Part shown: one piece after another, positions 33,799 to 42,899 of the stretch | How positions within the stretch are numbered: the first letter of the stretch is position 1 | Layout: every line of letters starts with the position of its first letter | Source: Sphingobium phenoxybenzoativorans | GTDB lineage: Bacteria > Pseudomonadota > Alphaproteobacteria > Sphingomonadales > Sphingomonadaceae | Length of the DNA stretch: 64,000 bases | Assembly: GCF_001757355.1 (NCBI RefSeq) | Contig: NZ_MINO01000013.1 | Coordinates: forward strand, 1 to 64,000 | Reading direction: 5' to 3' | Program-made: the position numbers and the translations under genes | The notes under the pieces: generated by a model | The model's input: only the letters and a program-made list of their open reading frames with translations | Database searches by the model: none | Told to the model about the DNA's origin: nothing

Positions 33799-34294
33799 TT
33801 ATCTCTCCTGTTGCCAGCCGACGAATCTGGCTGTGCGGATTTCTTCCACCCTAGCAGATGAACAGGCCATGTCCGCCGGGACAAGCAGGATTTGGCAGGT
33901 TACAGCTTTGCATTAATCGGAATATTGGGAAGCCGGAAATGGCTTCGCCGCCATGAGGAAAAGTCCTATATGGATAATACACTATATAAAATTTATCCGA
34001 ATATATCTGTTTCCGGTTCTGGTTATTTTTAACCCACTGAAGGTGTGGACAACATAAGAGCCTATATGGTGCAACAGCATATCTGTGCCGCCTTGGTTAT
34101 TCGCATGAGATTGTTCGATAATGGGCATCGGCTCTTTGGACTGCGCATCAGGAGCGTGACCATAAGGCAGCGGTTCTGCAGATAAGCGAGGTTCGACAGC
34201 CGTCGGCCTTGAGCTTTGTCAGATGCGGCGGACCAGTTGCGCTAACCTGCTGCAGCGCTGCTCAATCGAGAGACTGACACACCCTTATGCGGGC
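33799..34294. other. Gene-free AT-rich stretch
   Basis: About 500 bases between the pseudoazurin start and the 3' end of the DUF11 operon. The part 33960-34060 is AT-rich and contains the 9-mer CCTATATGG twice (about 33968 and 34052). The pseudoazurin promoter should be at the left end. No hairpin terminator or small gene is convincing. Confidence 0.5.
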
Positions 34295-37200
34295 TTACCG
34301 GTTTGCTCCGGTCACCATTCTCGACGCAGCGCGCAGCGAGAGTTGATCCAACTTCATGCGCATGGTCACATAGGGTCCCTGGCGGGTGTAGCGGTCGGCT
34401 TCGAAATCGCGGTCGCGATAGCCGCTGATATTATAGCCTGCGGTTATCCAGACATTCTGCGCCGGGGAAACGCCGGCCGACGGGCCGAAGCTGAACGATT
34501 TCGCGCCGTCCTTCCAGGCGTGTTGCATGCTGCCAGAGAAGCCGACATCGAAATGCTTGCCGATATCCTTGCGGATTTCCGTTCCGATCACGTCGATGAA
34601 GCCATCATAGACATCATCGGCATAGCGTCCCCGGACATATTTCGCGCCATAATAGAGGCTGACCTCCAGCCCGTGCCCAGCGCCTTCGTCGCCGGAACGA
34701 TAGTTTATGGCGATGTTGTTGATCGCCCTTGTGGTCGTCTGGTCACCGTCAGCGAAGGAGGGTACGCCAAGCGCATTATTATTGGAGATGCCAGCGTCGG
34801 CGCGGTCGTGACGGAGTTCAAAACGCTCCAACAGCGACCAGCGGCTGTCCAGCGGGCGATAGGCAATGGCGATGTCGGCGGAGGCGAAGGAGGCAACGGC
34901 CCCGTCCTTGTCCTTCACCTTATACATGCGCAGTCCGGCGGCGATTGTCTTGCCCTCGCCCAATGTGCGCAGGACATTGGTGGTGACGCCCCAACGATCG
35001 GATTCGCTGCCGGTGCGATATTCCAGGCGGCCATTCCAGGACCAGCGGTCTGCGCGGTAAGTGCCGCCGATCGTGGCGGACTGATAATCGCCGTTGATCT
35101 GTTCCTGGCCGAGCGATCCGCCCGATGCGGCGGGGTGGAAAGGATTGATGATATCGCCGGTCGGAATGCGCCCCTTCACCGTCTTGCTGGCGTCCAGCGT
35201 TGCGTCGATGGTCCAGCTCTTGCCGATCGGCAGCGACTGGCTGAGGCCATATTGCGCAAAGGTGCGCGGGCCATTCTCGCCAATGGCTTCCTGATTGAGC
35301 GTGCTGAGCAGCTTCGCGCCGGTCCAGGGGGCGACATCGAAGCCGAAGCGCGTGCTGTGCGCCTTGAACTTGTCGCCCTCCGCGATCTCATGCTCGGCCA
35401 GTATGCGGATGCCGTTGCGGATTTCATAGGCCGCGCCGACCGTGTGGCGAACGGGGAAATCAACGCTGTCATCTGCGCCGCCAAGGGCAAACTGGGTCTC
35501 GCCCTTGATCTCCAGCTTCTGGCCGAAGAAGCGCTGGGTTGCGCCCAGCATCAGCAATTTTGACTCGCGTTTCTCGCCAGACAGGGTGGTGTCGGACGCA
35601 ATCTGCGCGCCGGCGTAGAGCAGCCCTTTGTCCCGGCGATATTCGGCGCGGACGTCTCCTGCGGTGCGGCTGCCCGCATCCTCCAGATTGTCCTGATGCC
35701 AGGCCGATCCAGCGATGCTGATCCGGTCTGACAGGCGAGCGCGGCCATCGACACCGAATTTCCGGGTGCCGGTCTCGCCGCCATTCTGCTGGCCAACGCC
35801 GAAAGTCTCGCCCTGCTGCCGGACATAGGCGGTGCCGTCTATCACGCGGCCATGATGCTCCACCTCGGCCAGCCAGGCGCGGCCCTCGCCGATGCCGCCG
35901 CCACCGCCCGACGCCGCCTCTGCGCGGATTTCCGTGTTGGGGGTGACGCGCGCCTTGATGTCGACGCCGCCGACTGTCGCGCTGCCGATGGTTTCGTCGC
36001 GGATCAGGCTGGCGCCGACCTCCACCTTGCCATCGGCAAAGCGGGTGGCGACGCGGCCGCCAGCGGCGAATTTGCGCGAGCGGCCGCCATAGGTTTCATA
36101 GTCAACGACGATGAAAATGGGGTTGAGATCAGCGTCGCGGCTGAGGATCGGTTCGCGGAAACGGATCGTGCCCGCGTCGGCATCGATGTCATAATCGATG
36201 TGGCGGGTGAGCTGCTTGCTGTCGATGATCCGTTCGGACCGGAAGCGGTCGCGCACCTCGATGCGGATCTTGTCCGTGTTGGGCACGATGGCGCGGCCGG
36301 AGAGGCGGTAGGGGCCGGACAGGCCGTTGCCCTGAATTTCATCGCGCCCATAGAGCTGGTCGCTATTGGCGGCGAAGCCGTTGAAGGTGATCCGCTTGCC
36401 CTGATATTCGGCCTTCACGCCGTTCAGCGTCCGGCTGTAACGGGTCAGTTTGGTGTCGACCAAGCCGGTTTCGAAATCGCCGAACAGGGCGTAAAATTCC
36501 CGGCGCTCCAGCCGCAGGTAGAGTTTGCGACGGGTGGCCGCGTCAAACATCTGGCGGCTGCCGTCGCCATAGACAGTATAGTAGCGATCAGGATCGATCG
36601 TGCCCAGCAGGCCGCGGTCGGGATCATATTTCTTGTCGCTGTCATAGGCGATGGTGAGCAGCCAGGAGCCCTTAACCTGACCCTTGGCGTAGAAAGAGAG
36701 TTGTCCGTCCGTCACAACTTGGTTGCGTTCGCCCTTGGGTAGAGCGCTGGAGCGGGACTTGAGCATGTCATAGCCGACCGTGCCCTTGCCGAAGCCGACA
36801 ATGACCCAATCCTGCATCGATGCGGCCAGCCAGGGGCGGAACTCGCTGGTCTGGGTGATGCCCTGATCCTGCAGCGTGACAGTGACATGGGCTGCGCCTG
36901 CCTGGGTGGTGGGTTCCAGCGCGATGAAGGCGATGCCCTCATCCCCAACCACGCGGGCGGTGGCGCTCGTCTTTTCGCGACCGGCGAGTTGGCGGCCCTG
37001 CTGCAATTCAGCCTCTTGCGCGGCGGTGTAGGGCTGGTCGACCGAGAAGGGGGCCATCGTGCCCGCGCGAACGGGTTTGCCGTCGCGGTCGGTCAGGCGC
37101 ACGGCGATCAGCGGGCGGGTAAGGCCGTCAGCAACCAAGCGAGACTTTTCCGGCACGAAGGTCGCCCGGACCGCCTGATTGGCGTAATGGATAGTCCGCT

Positions 37201-39301
37201 GGAGCGTCTGAACCACCGCGCCGGAGGCGTCCAGCACCTGCGCATCGAGCACATTGTCACGCTCGCCAAGCGGCAGGCCGGTCCAGACCGACACGGCGAC
37301 GCCGGTCGCGTCGTTGGTGTCCGTGCCGTCGAAGGTCAGCGGATCGACGATAGCGCCGTTGAGGCGCAGCGCAACGCGCTGGCCGGGCAGATGCTTGATG
37401 ACGGCGCGCAGGGCGGGCGCGCGCGGGTTGTGATCTGCCAGCGGGAACAGCCAGTCGATGCCCGGCGTCTGCCCAGCGAGCCAATCGGGTTTGTTCCCGG
37501 CGGCATCGGCATCGGCAAGCGCCTCGATGGGGAGGGCGCTCAGCTTCGGGTCCGCAGCCTTGCCCGTCCGGCGAAGCTGGAAACCGACGCGATTGAGGCT
37601 GCCGCCGCCCGCATCGACAAAACGGGAGATGGCGCTGCCTGCCTGACGCGTGTCGCTGTCGCAGGCGACGGCCTCATGCGTGGCGGGGATGCTGCGCTGG
37701 TCGATCTGGACAACATGGGTGCCGGGCCGTACGCCCTCGACATGGTAGAGGCCATCCCGGTCGGTGATCACGAAGGTGCCGTCCTCCATGATCAGGCGTA
37801 TGCCGGGAACGCCCTTGCGGTCTTTCAGCGGATCGCCGCAATCCCCTTCAGTAACCCTTCCGATGATCGTCAGGGCGTCCGTGAACAGCAGCGACTTGAT
37901 GCGGACAGACGCGCTCGCTTCGTTGCTGGCTGCGCCATTGCTGATGGCGACCGCGCGATTGAGCGCTTCCCCCGCGGGCGCGCCCGGCGCGATCTCGACA
38001 ACATAGCGGATGTCGCGCGCTTCACCGGCGGGAAGGTCTGCACCGGCAAAATGCAGCGTTCGGCCGTCGCTTGACACCTCCGGCTCCGCAGAGCCGCGTG
38101 TTGAACCGCGTTTGTAGCGGAGTCCCCTGGGCAGGGTATCGTCAATGGCTGGCGCATAGGCAACGCTCGCTGAGCTGCGGTTTGTCATGCGCAGGCGATA
38201 TTGCACAAAATCGCCAGGCGACGCCTGACGAACCGATGCGGTTTTCTCTAGGGTTATTTCTGAACCGGTTGGCCGGTCGAGCGGTATGTCGATCCTGACC
38301 GGATCGGGGTCTTTCAATTCAAAGGAGCCTCCATAGGAGGCATTGACAATGATGAAGGCGCCTTCCGGTCCCTGGAGAGACGCAATTTCCTCCGGTTTCA
38401 CCACCGAAGGAGCAGTATAACCAGCCGGAGGCTCGATTTTTAACCTATAATGTCCAGGCGGCGCGAGCGGGAAGCGGAATGTGCCTTTTTCGAAATAATA
38501 GTTCCACCCGCCGGCGTCCGTTACCATCGATCCAGTGACCACCCGGTTCGGATAGGTGCTGACGCCATCGTCGCCATAAACCTGTGCGGCGGGAAGGCCG
38601 GTTGCATCGTCGATCAGCGTTACGATGGCGCCGTCGATCAGCGCGGCGGTACGGGAATCGAAAACATGCCCTTCGGGATCGATCAACAGCGAGCCGGAGG
38701 AGGCCAAGCTGTCCTCGTCGCCCGGATAATAGACGGTGAGCTGAGATTTCTTGCCCTGCGTGATGTCGCATTCGTTGGCGATGCCCGTGCGACGGCTGTT
38801 CGGCGGCATCGCTCCGGCAAATATGCCGGTGTCGTTGCCCGTCTCCATCAGGACGATCTGGCTCTGGCGGGAGCCGCTTTCCGCGATCACCGTCGATGTC
38901 TCGCGCGCGGCCGGATTGTGATTATCGCCCTTGTTTTCGAGGACGATCACTAGGGGATTGTCGATGTCCAGCGATTTCAGGGGGGATGCGCTGGCCAACT
39001 GGTCCGCATCGAGGCTGTTCGGCGTGAACCGCAGAGGATCCTTTTCGCACTTTAGCGTGGGATAATTGATCTGATATCCCGCCGGAAGACGGCGGAAGCT
39101 CAATTTGGTTGGATATTTGGTACGCGGAAGTTCCAAAGAGGTACGATTGGACTGAATGCTTTTCTGACCCCCAGACGTGCCGAAGCTTAGCGTCGCCACA
39201 TTCTCGATCCGCGTCTGCGCGAACGCGCTCCCCGTGATGAGGAGCGCGGCCAGGCCCATCAGGGCAGCGACGACGCGGAGAAGATGGAGGAGTTTTCGCA
39301 T
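34295..39301 (-). CDS. Giant DUF11 protein with predicted outer-membrane beta-barrel
   Basis: 1668 residues. Signal peptide (1-28), a short leader module IENVATLSFG, Ig-like regions, a DUF11 repeat (about 345-470; LEKTASVRQASPGDFVQYRL, then LPRGLRYKRGSTRG), and a Cna-B/SdrD-like regulatory fold (about 478-535; GVPGIRLIMEDGTFVITDRDGLYHVEGV overall). More beta domains follow, and from about 950 to the end there is a long alternating-strand region rich in Tyr/Arg/Gly that looks like an outer-membrane barrel. I start at ATG 39301, which opens with the signal peptide and has GGAG upstream. Homologues occur widely in sphingomonads, but I know no function. Last gene of a four-gene operon. Confidence 0.8.
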   Translation of the reverse strand: MRKLLHLLRVVAALMGLAALLITGSAFAQTRIENVATLSFGTSGGQKSIQSNRTSLELPRTKYPTKLSFRRLPAGYQINYPTLKCEKDPLRFTPNSLDADQLASASPLKSLDIDNPLVIVLENKGDNHNPAARETSTVIAESGSRQSQIVLMETGNDTGIFAGAMPPNSRRTGIANECDITQGKKSQLTVYYPGDEDSLASSGSLLIDPEGHVFDSRTAALIDGAIVTLIDDATGLPAAQVYGDDGVSTYPNRVVTGSMVTDAGGWNYYFEKGTFRFPLAPPGHYRLKIEPPAGYTAPSVVKPEEIASLQGPEGAFIIVNASYGGSFELKDPDPVRIDIPLDRPTGSEITLEKTASVRQASPGDFVQYRLRMTNRSSASVAYAPAIDDTLPRGLRYKRGSTRGSAEPEVSSDGRTLHFAGADLPAGEARDIRYVVEIAPGAPAGEALNRAVAISNGAASNEASASVRIKSLLFTDALTIIGRVTEGDCGDPLKDRKGVPGIRLIMEDGTFVITDRDGLYHVEGVRPGTHVVQIDQRSIPATHEAVACDSDTRQAGSAISRFVDAGGGSLNRVGFQLRRTGKAADPKLSALPIEALADADAAGNKPDWLAGQTPGIDWLFPLADHNPRAPALRAVIKHLPGQRVALRLNGAIVDPLTFDGTDTNDATGVAVSVWTGLPLGERDNVLDAQVLDASGAVVQTLQRTIHYANQAVRATFVPEKSRLVADGLTRPLIAVRLTDRDGKPVRAGTMAPFSVDQPYTAAQEAELQQGRQLAGREKTSATARVVGDEGIAFIALEPTTQAGAAHVTVTLQDQGITQTSEFRPWLAASMQDWVIVGFGKGTVGYDMLKSRSSALPKGERNQVVTDGQLSFYAKGQVKGSWLLTIAYDSDKKYDPDRGLLGTIDPDRYYTVYGDGSRQMFDAATRRKLYLRLERREFYALFGDFETGLVDTKLTRYSRTLNGVKAEYQGKRITFNGFAANSDQLYGRDEIQGNGLSGPYRLSGRAIVPNTDKIRIEVRDRFRSERIIDSKQLTRHIDYDIDADAGTIRFREPILSRDADLNPIFIVVDYETYGGRSRKFAAGGRVATRFADGKVEVGASLIRDETIGSATVGGVDIKARVTPNTEIRAEAASGGGGGIGEGRAWLAEVEHHGRVIDGTAYVRQQGETFGVGQQNGGETGTRKFGVDGRARLSDRISIAGSAWHQDNLEDAGSRTAGDVRAEYRRDKGLLYAGAQIASDTTLSGEKRESKLLMLGATQRFFGQKLEIKGETQFALGGADDSVDFPVRHTVGAAYEIRNGIRILAEHEIAEGDKFKAHSTRFGFDVAPWTGAKLLSTLNQEAIGENGPRTFAQYGLSQSLPIGKSWTIDATLDASKTVKGRIPTGDIINPFHPAASGGSLGQEQINGDYQSATIGGTYRADRWSWNGRLEYRTGSESDRWGVTTNVLRTLGEGKTIAAGLRMYKVKDKDGAVASFASADIAIAYRPLDSRWSLLERFELRHDRADAGISNNNALGVPSFADGDQTTTRAINNIAINYRSGDEGAGHGLEVSLYYGAKYVRGRYADDVYDGFIDVIGTEIRKDIGKHFDVGFSGSMQHAWKDGAKSFSFGPSAGVSPAQNVWITAGYNISGYRDRDFEADRYTRQGPYVTMRMKLDQLSLRAASRMVTGANR

Positions 39302-39365
39302 TATCCGCTCCGTCCCCGGCGCATCGTCGAATGCGCCGGGGACCAGACCATGCCTTTGCGATTCG

Positions 39366-40463
39366 TCAGTTGACGGTGACGCGGAAGGAGGCGGCGAGCG
39401 GCACATTCACGCTGAGCGTCGGAATGTTCGCCTTGACCGTGGTTCCGTCGAACGACCCGCCATAGGGATCGCTCTCGTCAGCGCCGCTGGTGTCGTCATC
39501 CTCCGTCGTGCCGAGCAGTGTGCAGGCGCCCGCGATACCCGGCGTTCCGACCGTCAGCGAATTGGAGATGTAGGTGGTCCCGGAGGGCACGGCGTCGGCC
39601 AGAACCACGCCGGTTCCGGTGCCGGGACCGGCATTGCTGACGGTAAGGCAATATTCGATCACTGCGCCGGGGATCGCCTTCGGATTGATGCCGAGATTCA
39701 ACGGATCGCTGACAACCGTTGCCGTCTTGGTCATGGAAATGGCGGCGGTCGCGATCTTGTAGCTGTCGAAGGCGCGGCCTTTGCCGTCGCGCGCCGGATC
39801 AATGTAGGGACCGGCGGCATCGGCGAAGACAATGTCGACAGTGGTCGGCGAATCTGCGGTCAGCAGGGATGTCGCAGTCAACGCGGCGCCCTGAGTCCCG
39901 CCCTGACCGCCCGCCGCCGCCTGTGCGACGAGTGAGACGATCGCAACGTCCGCACCGGGCGTGTTCGGGATATTGGCGACGATGAAGACGGTTACCGAGG
40001 CGTCCGGTGCAAGTTCGTCCACGTAGGTCGCGGTGTCGACGCCTGCATCATAGGTGCCGTTGCCGTTCGAATCGACGAACACGCGCATGTTGGTGACGTC
40101 GAAATTGTCGGTCCCCAGCATCGGGATGGAGATGACCTGCTGCTCCGCCGTCAGGATGAAATCCTGCACGGCGTTGGTGAGGTTGGTGACCTGAAACGTG
40201 GTGACCTGATCCGTTGCGCCGATCGCAGTAGAGGTCGCCGTGCCGCCGACTTCCGTAACCGTCAGGTTGACCTTGCGGTCGACCAGGAAAGTTGCGGTGT
40301 TTGATTGCGCCGTCTGGGTGGAGCCACCGACGGTATAGGTGACGCTCGCTGTATTCGCGATGCTGGTGCCGGCAGTCGTGCCGGCCGCCTGTGCTGCGCC
40401 GCTCCAGGCCGAAATGGCGGCCGCCGCTGACAGCATTGCAATCTGTGTGATTGCCTTGAACAC
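39366..40463 (-). CDS. Exported DUF11-domain protein with Ca-loop-like motif
   Basis: 365 residues. Signal peptide (VFKAITQIAMLSAAAAISAW..AQA), leader module SIANTASVTYTVGG, a middle domain with VFVDSNGNGTYDAG (an EF-hand/dockerin-like D-x-N-x-N-G-x-Y-D loop), and a C-terminal DUF11 domain (ISMTKTATVV; VPSGTTYISNSL). The start is decided by a perfect AGGAGG five bases before GTG 40461-40463. The longer frame to 40532, which overlaps the previous stop, has an unnatural N-terminus. Role unknown. Probably a cell-surface or extracellular structural protein (inference). Confidence 0.78.
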   Translation of the reverse strand: MFKAITQIAMLSAAAAISAWSGAAQAAGTTAGTSIANTASVTYTVGGSTQTAQSNTATFLVDRKVNLTVTEVGGTATSTAIGATDQVTTFQVTNLTNAVQDFILTAEQQVISIPMLGTDNFDVTNMRVFVDSNGNGTYDAGVDTATYVDELAPDASVTVFIVANIPNTPGADVAIVSLVAQAAAGGQGGTQGAALTATSLLTADSPTTVDIVFADAAGPYIDPARDGKGRAFDSYKIATAAISMTKTATVVSDPLNLGINPKAIPGAVIEYCLTVSNAGPGTGTGVVLADAVPSGTTYISNSLTVGTPGIAGACTLLGTTEDDDTSGADESDPYGGSFDGTTVKANIPTLSVNVPLAASFRVTVN

Positions 40464-40528
40464 TGAAACCTCCTGATTCACAATCGATGCGACGCTACGT
40501 GGTTGGGATGTGGGGAAGACCCGTTCGG

Positions 40529-41020
40529 TCATTTCAGAACGGCTTCGAAAGCGACTTTGCCGGCCGCGCCTGCGGGCAGGGCGTTGGCGATGCGCCAGCG
40601 GACATGGGTGACATCTTCCGGCCGCGCAGCGTGCCAGGCGCCGTCTGCGCCGCGCACTTTAAGCGTCGCGAGAGGGCCGTAGGTCTTGCCGTCTACCGAT
40701 ACTTCGGGCGCGGGCGATCCCTGCGCCGGGCCGCGATAGGTCAGCGCATCCGGTAGTGGATTGTTGAGGGTCAAGCCCTCGATCGGCTGCGCCCCGCCAT
40801 TGCGGTAAGCGAGTTGATAGACAACGCGGTCGCCCGGCGTGACCCGTGTGGCGGGGGTCAGTGCGATCTTCGTCGTGCCGTCGGGGGCGGTCGATCGCTG
40901 CTGCGAGAAAACGGTGTTGGTAACGGTCAGTCCGGCGCCAAAGGCCGGGGCTGTCGCCGTCAGTGCGGCGAGCGCCGTGCACAGGCCAATTGGAAAGCGC
41001 ATGATGGATATCCTGTTCAT
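40529..41020 (-). CDS. Small exported single-DUF11 protein
   Basis: 163 residues: signal peptide then essentially one DUF11 domain (VTNTVFSQQ; TPATRVTPGDRVVYQLAYRN; LPDALTYRGPA). The annotated ATG at 41018-41020 overlaps the upstream stop (ATGA). An alternative ATG at 41000-41002 has AGGA eight bases before it and also leaves a good signal peptide. It is the only member of the operon lacking the I-x-N-x-A leader module. Confidence 0.75.
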   Translation of the reverse strand: MNRISIMRFPIGLCTALAALTATAPAFGAGLTVTNTVFSQQRSTAPDGTTKIALTPATRVTPGDRVVYQLAYRNGGAQPIEGLTLNNPLPDALTYRGPAQGSPAPEVSVDGKTYGPLATLKVRGADGAWHAARPEDVTHVRWRIANALPAGAAGKVAFEAVLK

Positions 41021-41991
41021 TGGATTTTCACTTGGAATGTCACGACGCGGGTCGTGGGCTGATCAATGTCGCCAAGGGCAACAAGGATGGAGGAGCCGTC
41101 GAAACGGCCATTGTCGGCATCGGCGGCGTCACTGAGCGCTGCGCCGTCAATGCTGAGCGATCCGGGCAGATAGGTTGTGCCTGCAGGAATGGGGTCGGAC
41201 AGTTGCGCCGCAGTCAGCCGCGCTGCGGAACGGGTAATGACTTCCAGCCGATAGGTGATCGTCGCGCCCGACACGGGGGAGGAGGTTCCATCGGGCGCGA
41301 CGACCTGCTGCGACTTGACGACGCTGGCGTCGGCTTCGGTCGCAGTGAAAGGGGTTTCCGCTGTGGCGGCCGCAGACGTCGATCCGACAACTGCGTCAGT
41401 GCCATTGTCGCCACGCCCGGCGAAGGTCGTGCCGGGTGCGCCGGTGCCCGTGGCGGACTGGGCGTGAAGCGAGATGACCCCCGCACCGGCCTGATTCGAC
41501 GCGGGGATGATGACGAGAAGTTGCAGGGTTGCGCCGGGGCCAATGCCCGGCGTTGTTCCACCAGCGCCAATGGCCGTATCGATCGCCGGATCGAATTCGC
41601 CGTTGCGGTCGGCATCGATGAACAAAGTGCTGGCGGGCAATGCCGCGCCGCCCGCCGTGGCGCTCAGGACAAAGGCTTCGTTGCCATTGCCGCTGTTGGT
41701 GAGCAGGAAGGGAATGCCGCGATCCGCCTCCCCGGTCGATACCTCAACCGTGCCGGTGCCCAGCGCCTGCAGTCTGACATCCAATATCTCGCCAACGCGC
41801 GTGGCGACCAGATTTGAGGAAATGCTGGCGTTCTCGCCATCCACGGCGAAATGGAGCGATGCGACATTGGTGATCTGGGCGCCGGCCGATGCCTGTGCGT
41901 GGAGCGGGGACGCGGCGCACAGCAAAAAGGCCGCGCAGAATGCCGAAGCATGCGCCCTTTGCCGCCATTTCCCTGTTATAACCGCCCGCAT
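41017..41991 (-). CDS. Exported DUF11-domain protein, first gene of the operon
   Basis: 324 residues. Signal peptide (RQRAHASAFCAAFLLCAASPLHAQ), leader module QITNVASLHFAVDG, a middle domain with FIDADRNGEFDPAID (D-x-D-x-N-G-x-F-D Ca-binding-like loop), and a C-terminal DUF11 domain (ADASVVKSQQVV; IPAGTTYLPGSLSIDG). Its plan is the same as that of the 39366 protein, so the two are paralogues. The ATG at 41989-41991 has GGAACATT upstream. It is 125 bases downstream of the Hpt gene on the same strand, and that gap probably holds the operon promoter. Confidence 0.78.
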   Translation of the reverse strand: MRAVITGKWRQRAHASAFCAAFLLCAASPLHAQASAGAQITNVASLHFAVDGENASISSNLVATRVGEILDVRLQALGTGTVEVSTGEADRGIPFLLTNSGNGNEAFVLSATAGGAALPASTLFIDADRNGEFDPAIDTAIGAGGTTPGIGPGATLQLLVIIPASNQAGAGVISLHAQSATGTGAPGTTFAGRGDNGTDAVVGSTSAAATAETPFTATEADASVVKSQQVVAPDGTSSPVSGATITYRLEVITRSAARLTAAQLSDPIPAGTTYLPGSLSIDGAALSDAADADNGRFDGSSILVALGDIDQPTTRVVTFQVKIQ

Positions 41992-42116
41992 TCAATGTTC
42001 CCGCTGGAATACCGGGGAATGAAGGGGCTTTCGGAGTTAACAAATTCAGCAACAATTGGAACAAAAAGGGTACAGTTCGACTAACGTCTAGTTCGCTGCT
42101 CCTTTTTTACAGGGGA

Positions 42117-42776
42117 TTACGCGTTCCGGTTGAGGCTTTCGAGCACTTTGCGAGCGGCTTCATGGGCGGCCGGAAGGGCCGACAAATCTCCATGATCGAC
42201 CGTGGACCATTGTTTGCTTAGCGCGGCAAATCCCATGGTGCCCGCCATGCCCGCAATATTATGCGCGATACGCCCGATATTCTGTCCCTCGTCCAGAGCA
42301 TTCAACGCTTCCGTAAGCGAGCGGGCGAAACCGGCAAACAGCGAAGCGGCGCGCTTCCGTCCAGCCAGCCGGACCATCCGATATTGCGGGTTTTCGGCAT
42401 CCCGGAAGGCATGGTCCGCCACTGGCCCGCTCCAATTTTCCAGCATGGTCATGAACCGGGCCTGGTCCAACGGTGGATCGATCCGATCGTTCAGGCCGCC
42501 CACAGGCTCAAAATCGGCCTCCGCATACAAAATGGCGGGTATTCCAGCAGCGAAACCTGGCAATGCGCGTATTTCGGTGATCGCAGCGGCTATGGTTTTT
42601 GCGCCTGCAGCGCCGTCCAGCAGGATGATCGCCGCGCCGTCCTTTGCATGGGCCGCCGCAACCTCCCTATTCGAAGCCTGCAAGCACGACCATCCGAAAG
42701 GCGCCAATACGCCAGTAATCCACTGCTGCAGTGTGTCGTCATGGCTCAAGACGGTAAGCGCGCTTTGATGGCTCAT
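42117..42776 (-). CDS. Histidine phosphotransfer (Hpt) protein with receiver-like N-terminus
   Basis: 219 residues. The C-terminal part has the Hpt signature IAHNIAGMAGTMGF, with His172 the likely phosphoacceptor. The N-terminal half has a receiver-like fold (LTVLSHDDTLQQWITGVL, IILLDGAAGA, PAILYAEA), but the usual acidic pocket and phospho-Asp context are degenerate. It is divergent from a response regulator and hybrid kinase, so it most likely shuttles phosphate between the kinase receiver and a regulator. ATG at 42774-42776. Confidence 0.75.
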   Translation of the reverse strand: MSHQSALTVLSHDDTLQQWITGVLAPFGWSCLQASNREVAAAHAKDGAAIILLDGAAGAKTIAAAITEIRALPGFAAGIPAILYAEADFEPVGGLNDRIDPPLDQARFMTMLENWSGPVADHAFRDAENPQYRMVRLAGRKRAASLFAGFARSLTEALNALDEGQNIGRIAHNIAGMAGTMGFAALSKQWSTVDHGDLSALPAAHEAARKVLESLNRNA

Positions 42777-42899
42777 TGTCGCCTCAAAATCACCAGTAGT
42801 GCCATTCTGGTTCGATCTGCTTGATTAATCCTCGACAGGCGTTCGTCAAGGGAGCATGTTTTTGAAAAAGCGGCACTACCTGCTGAGGCGGTCAAAAAT

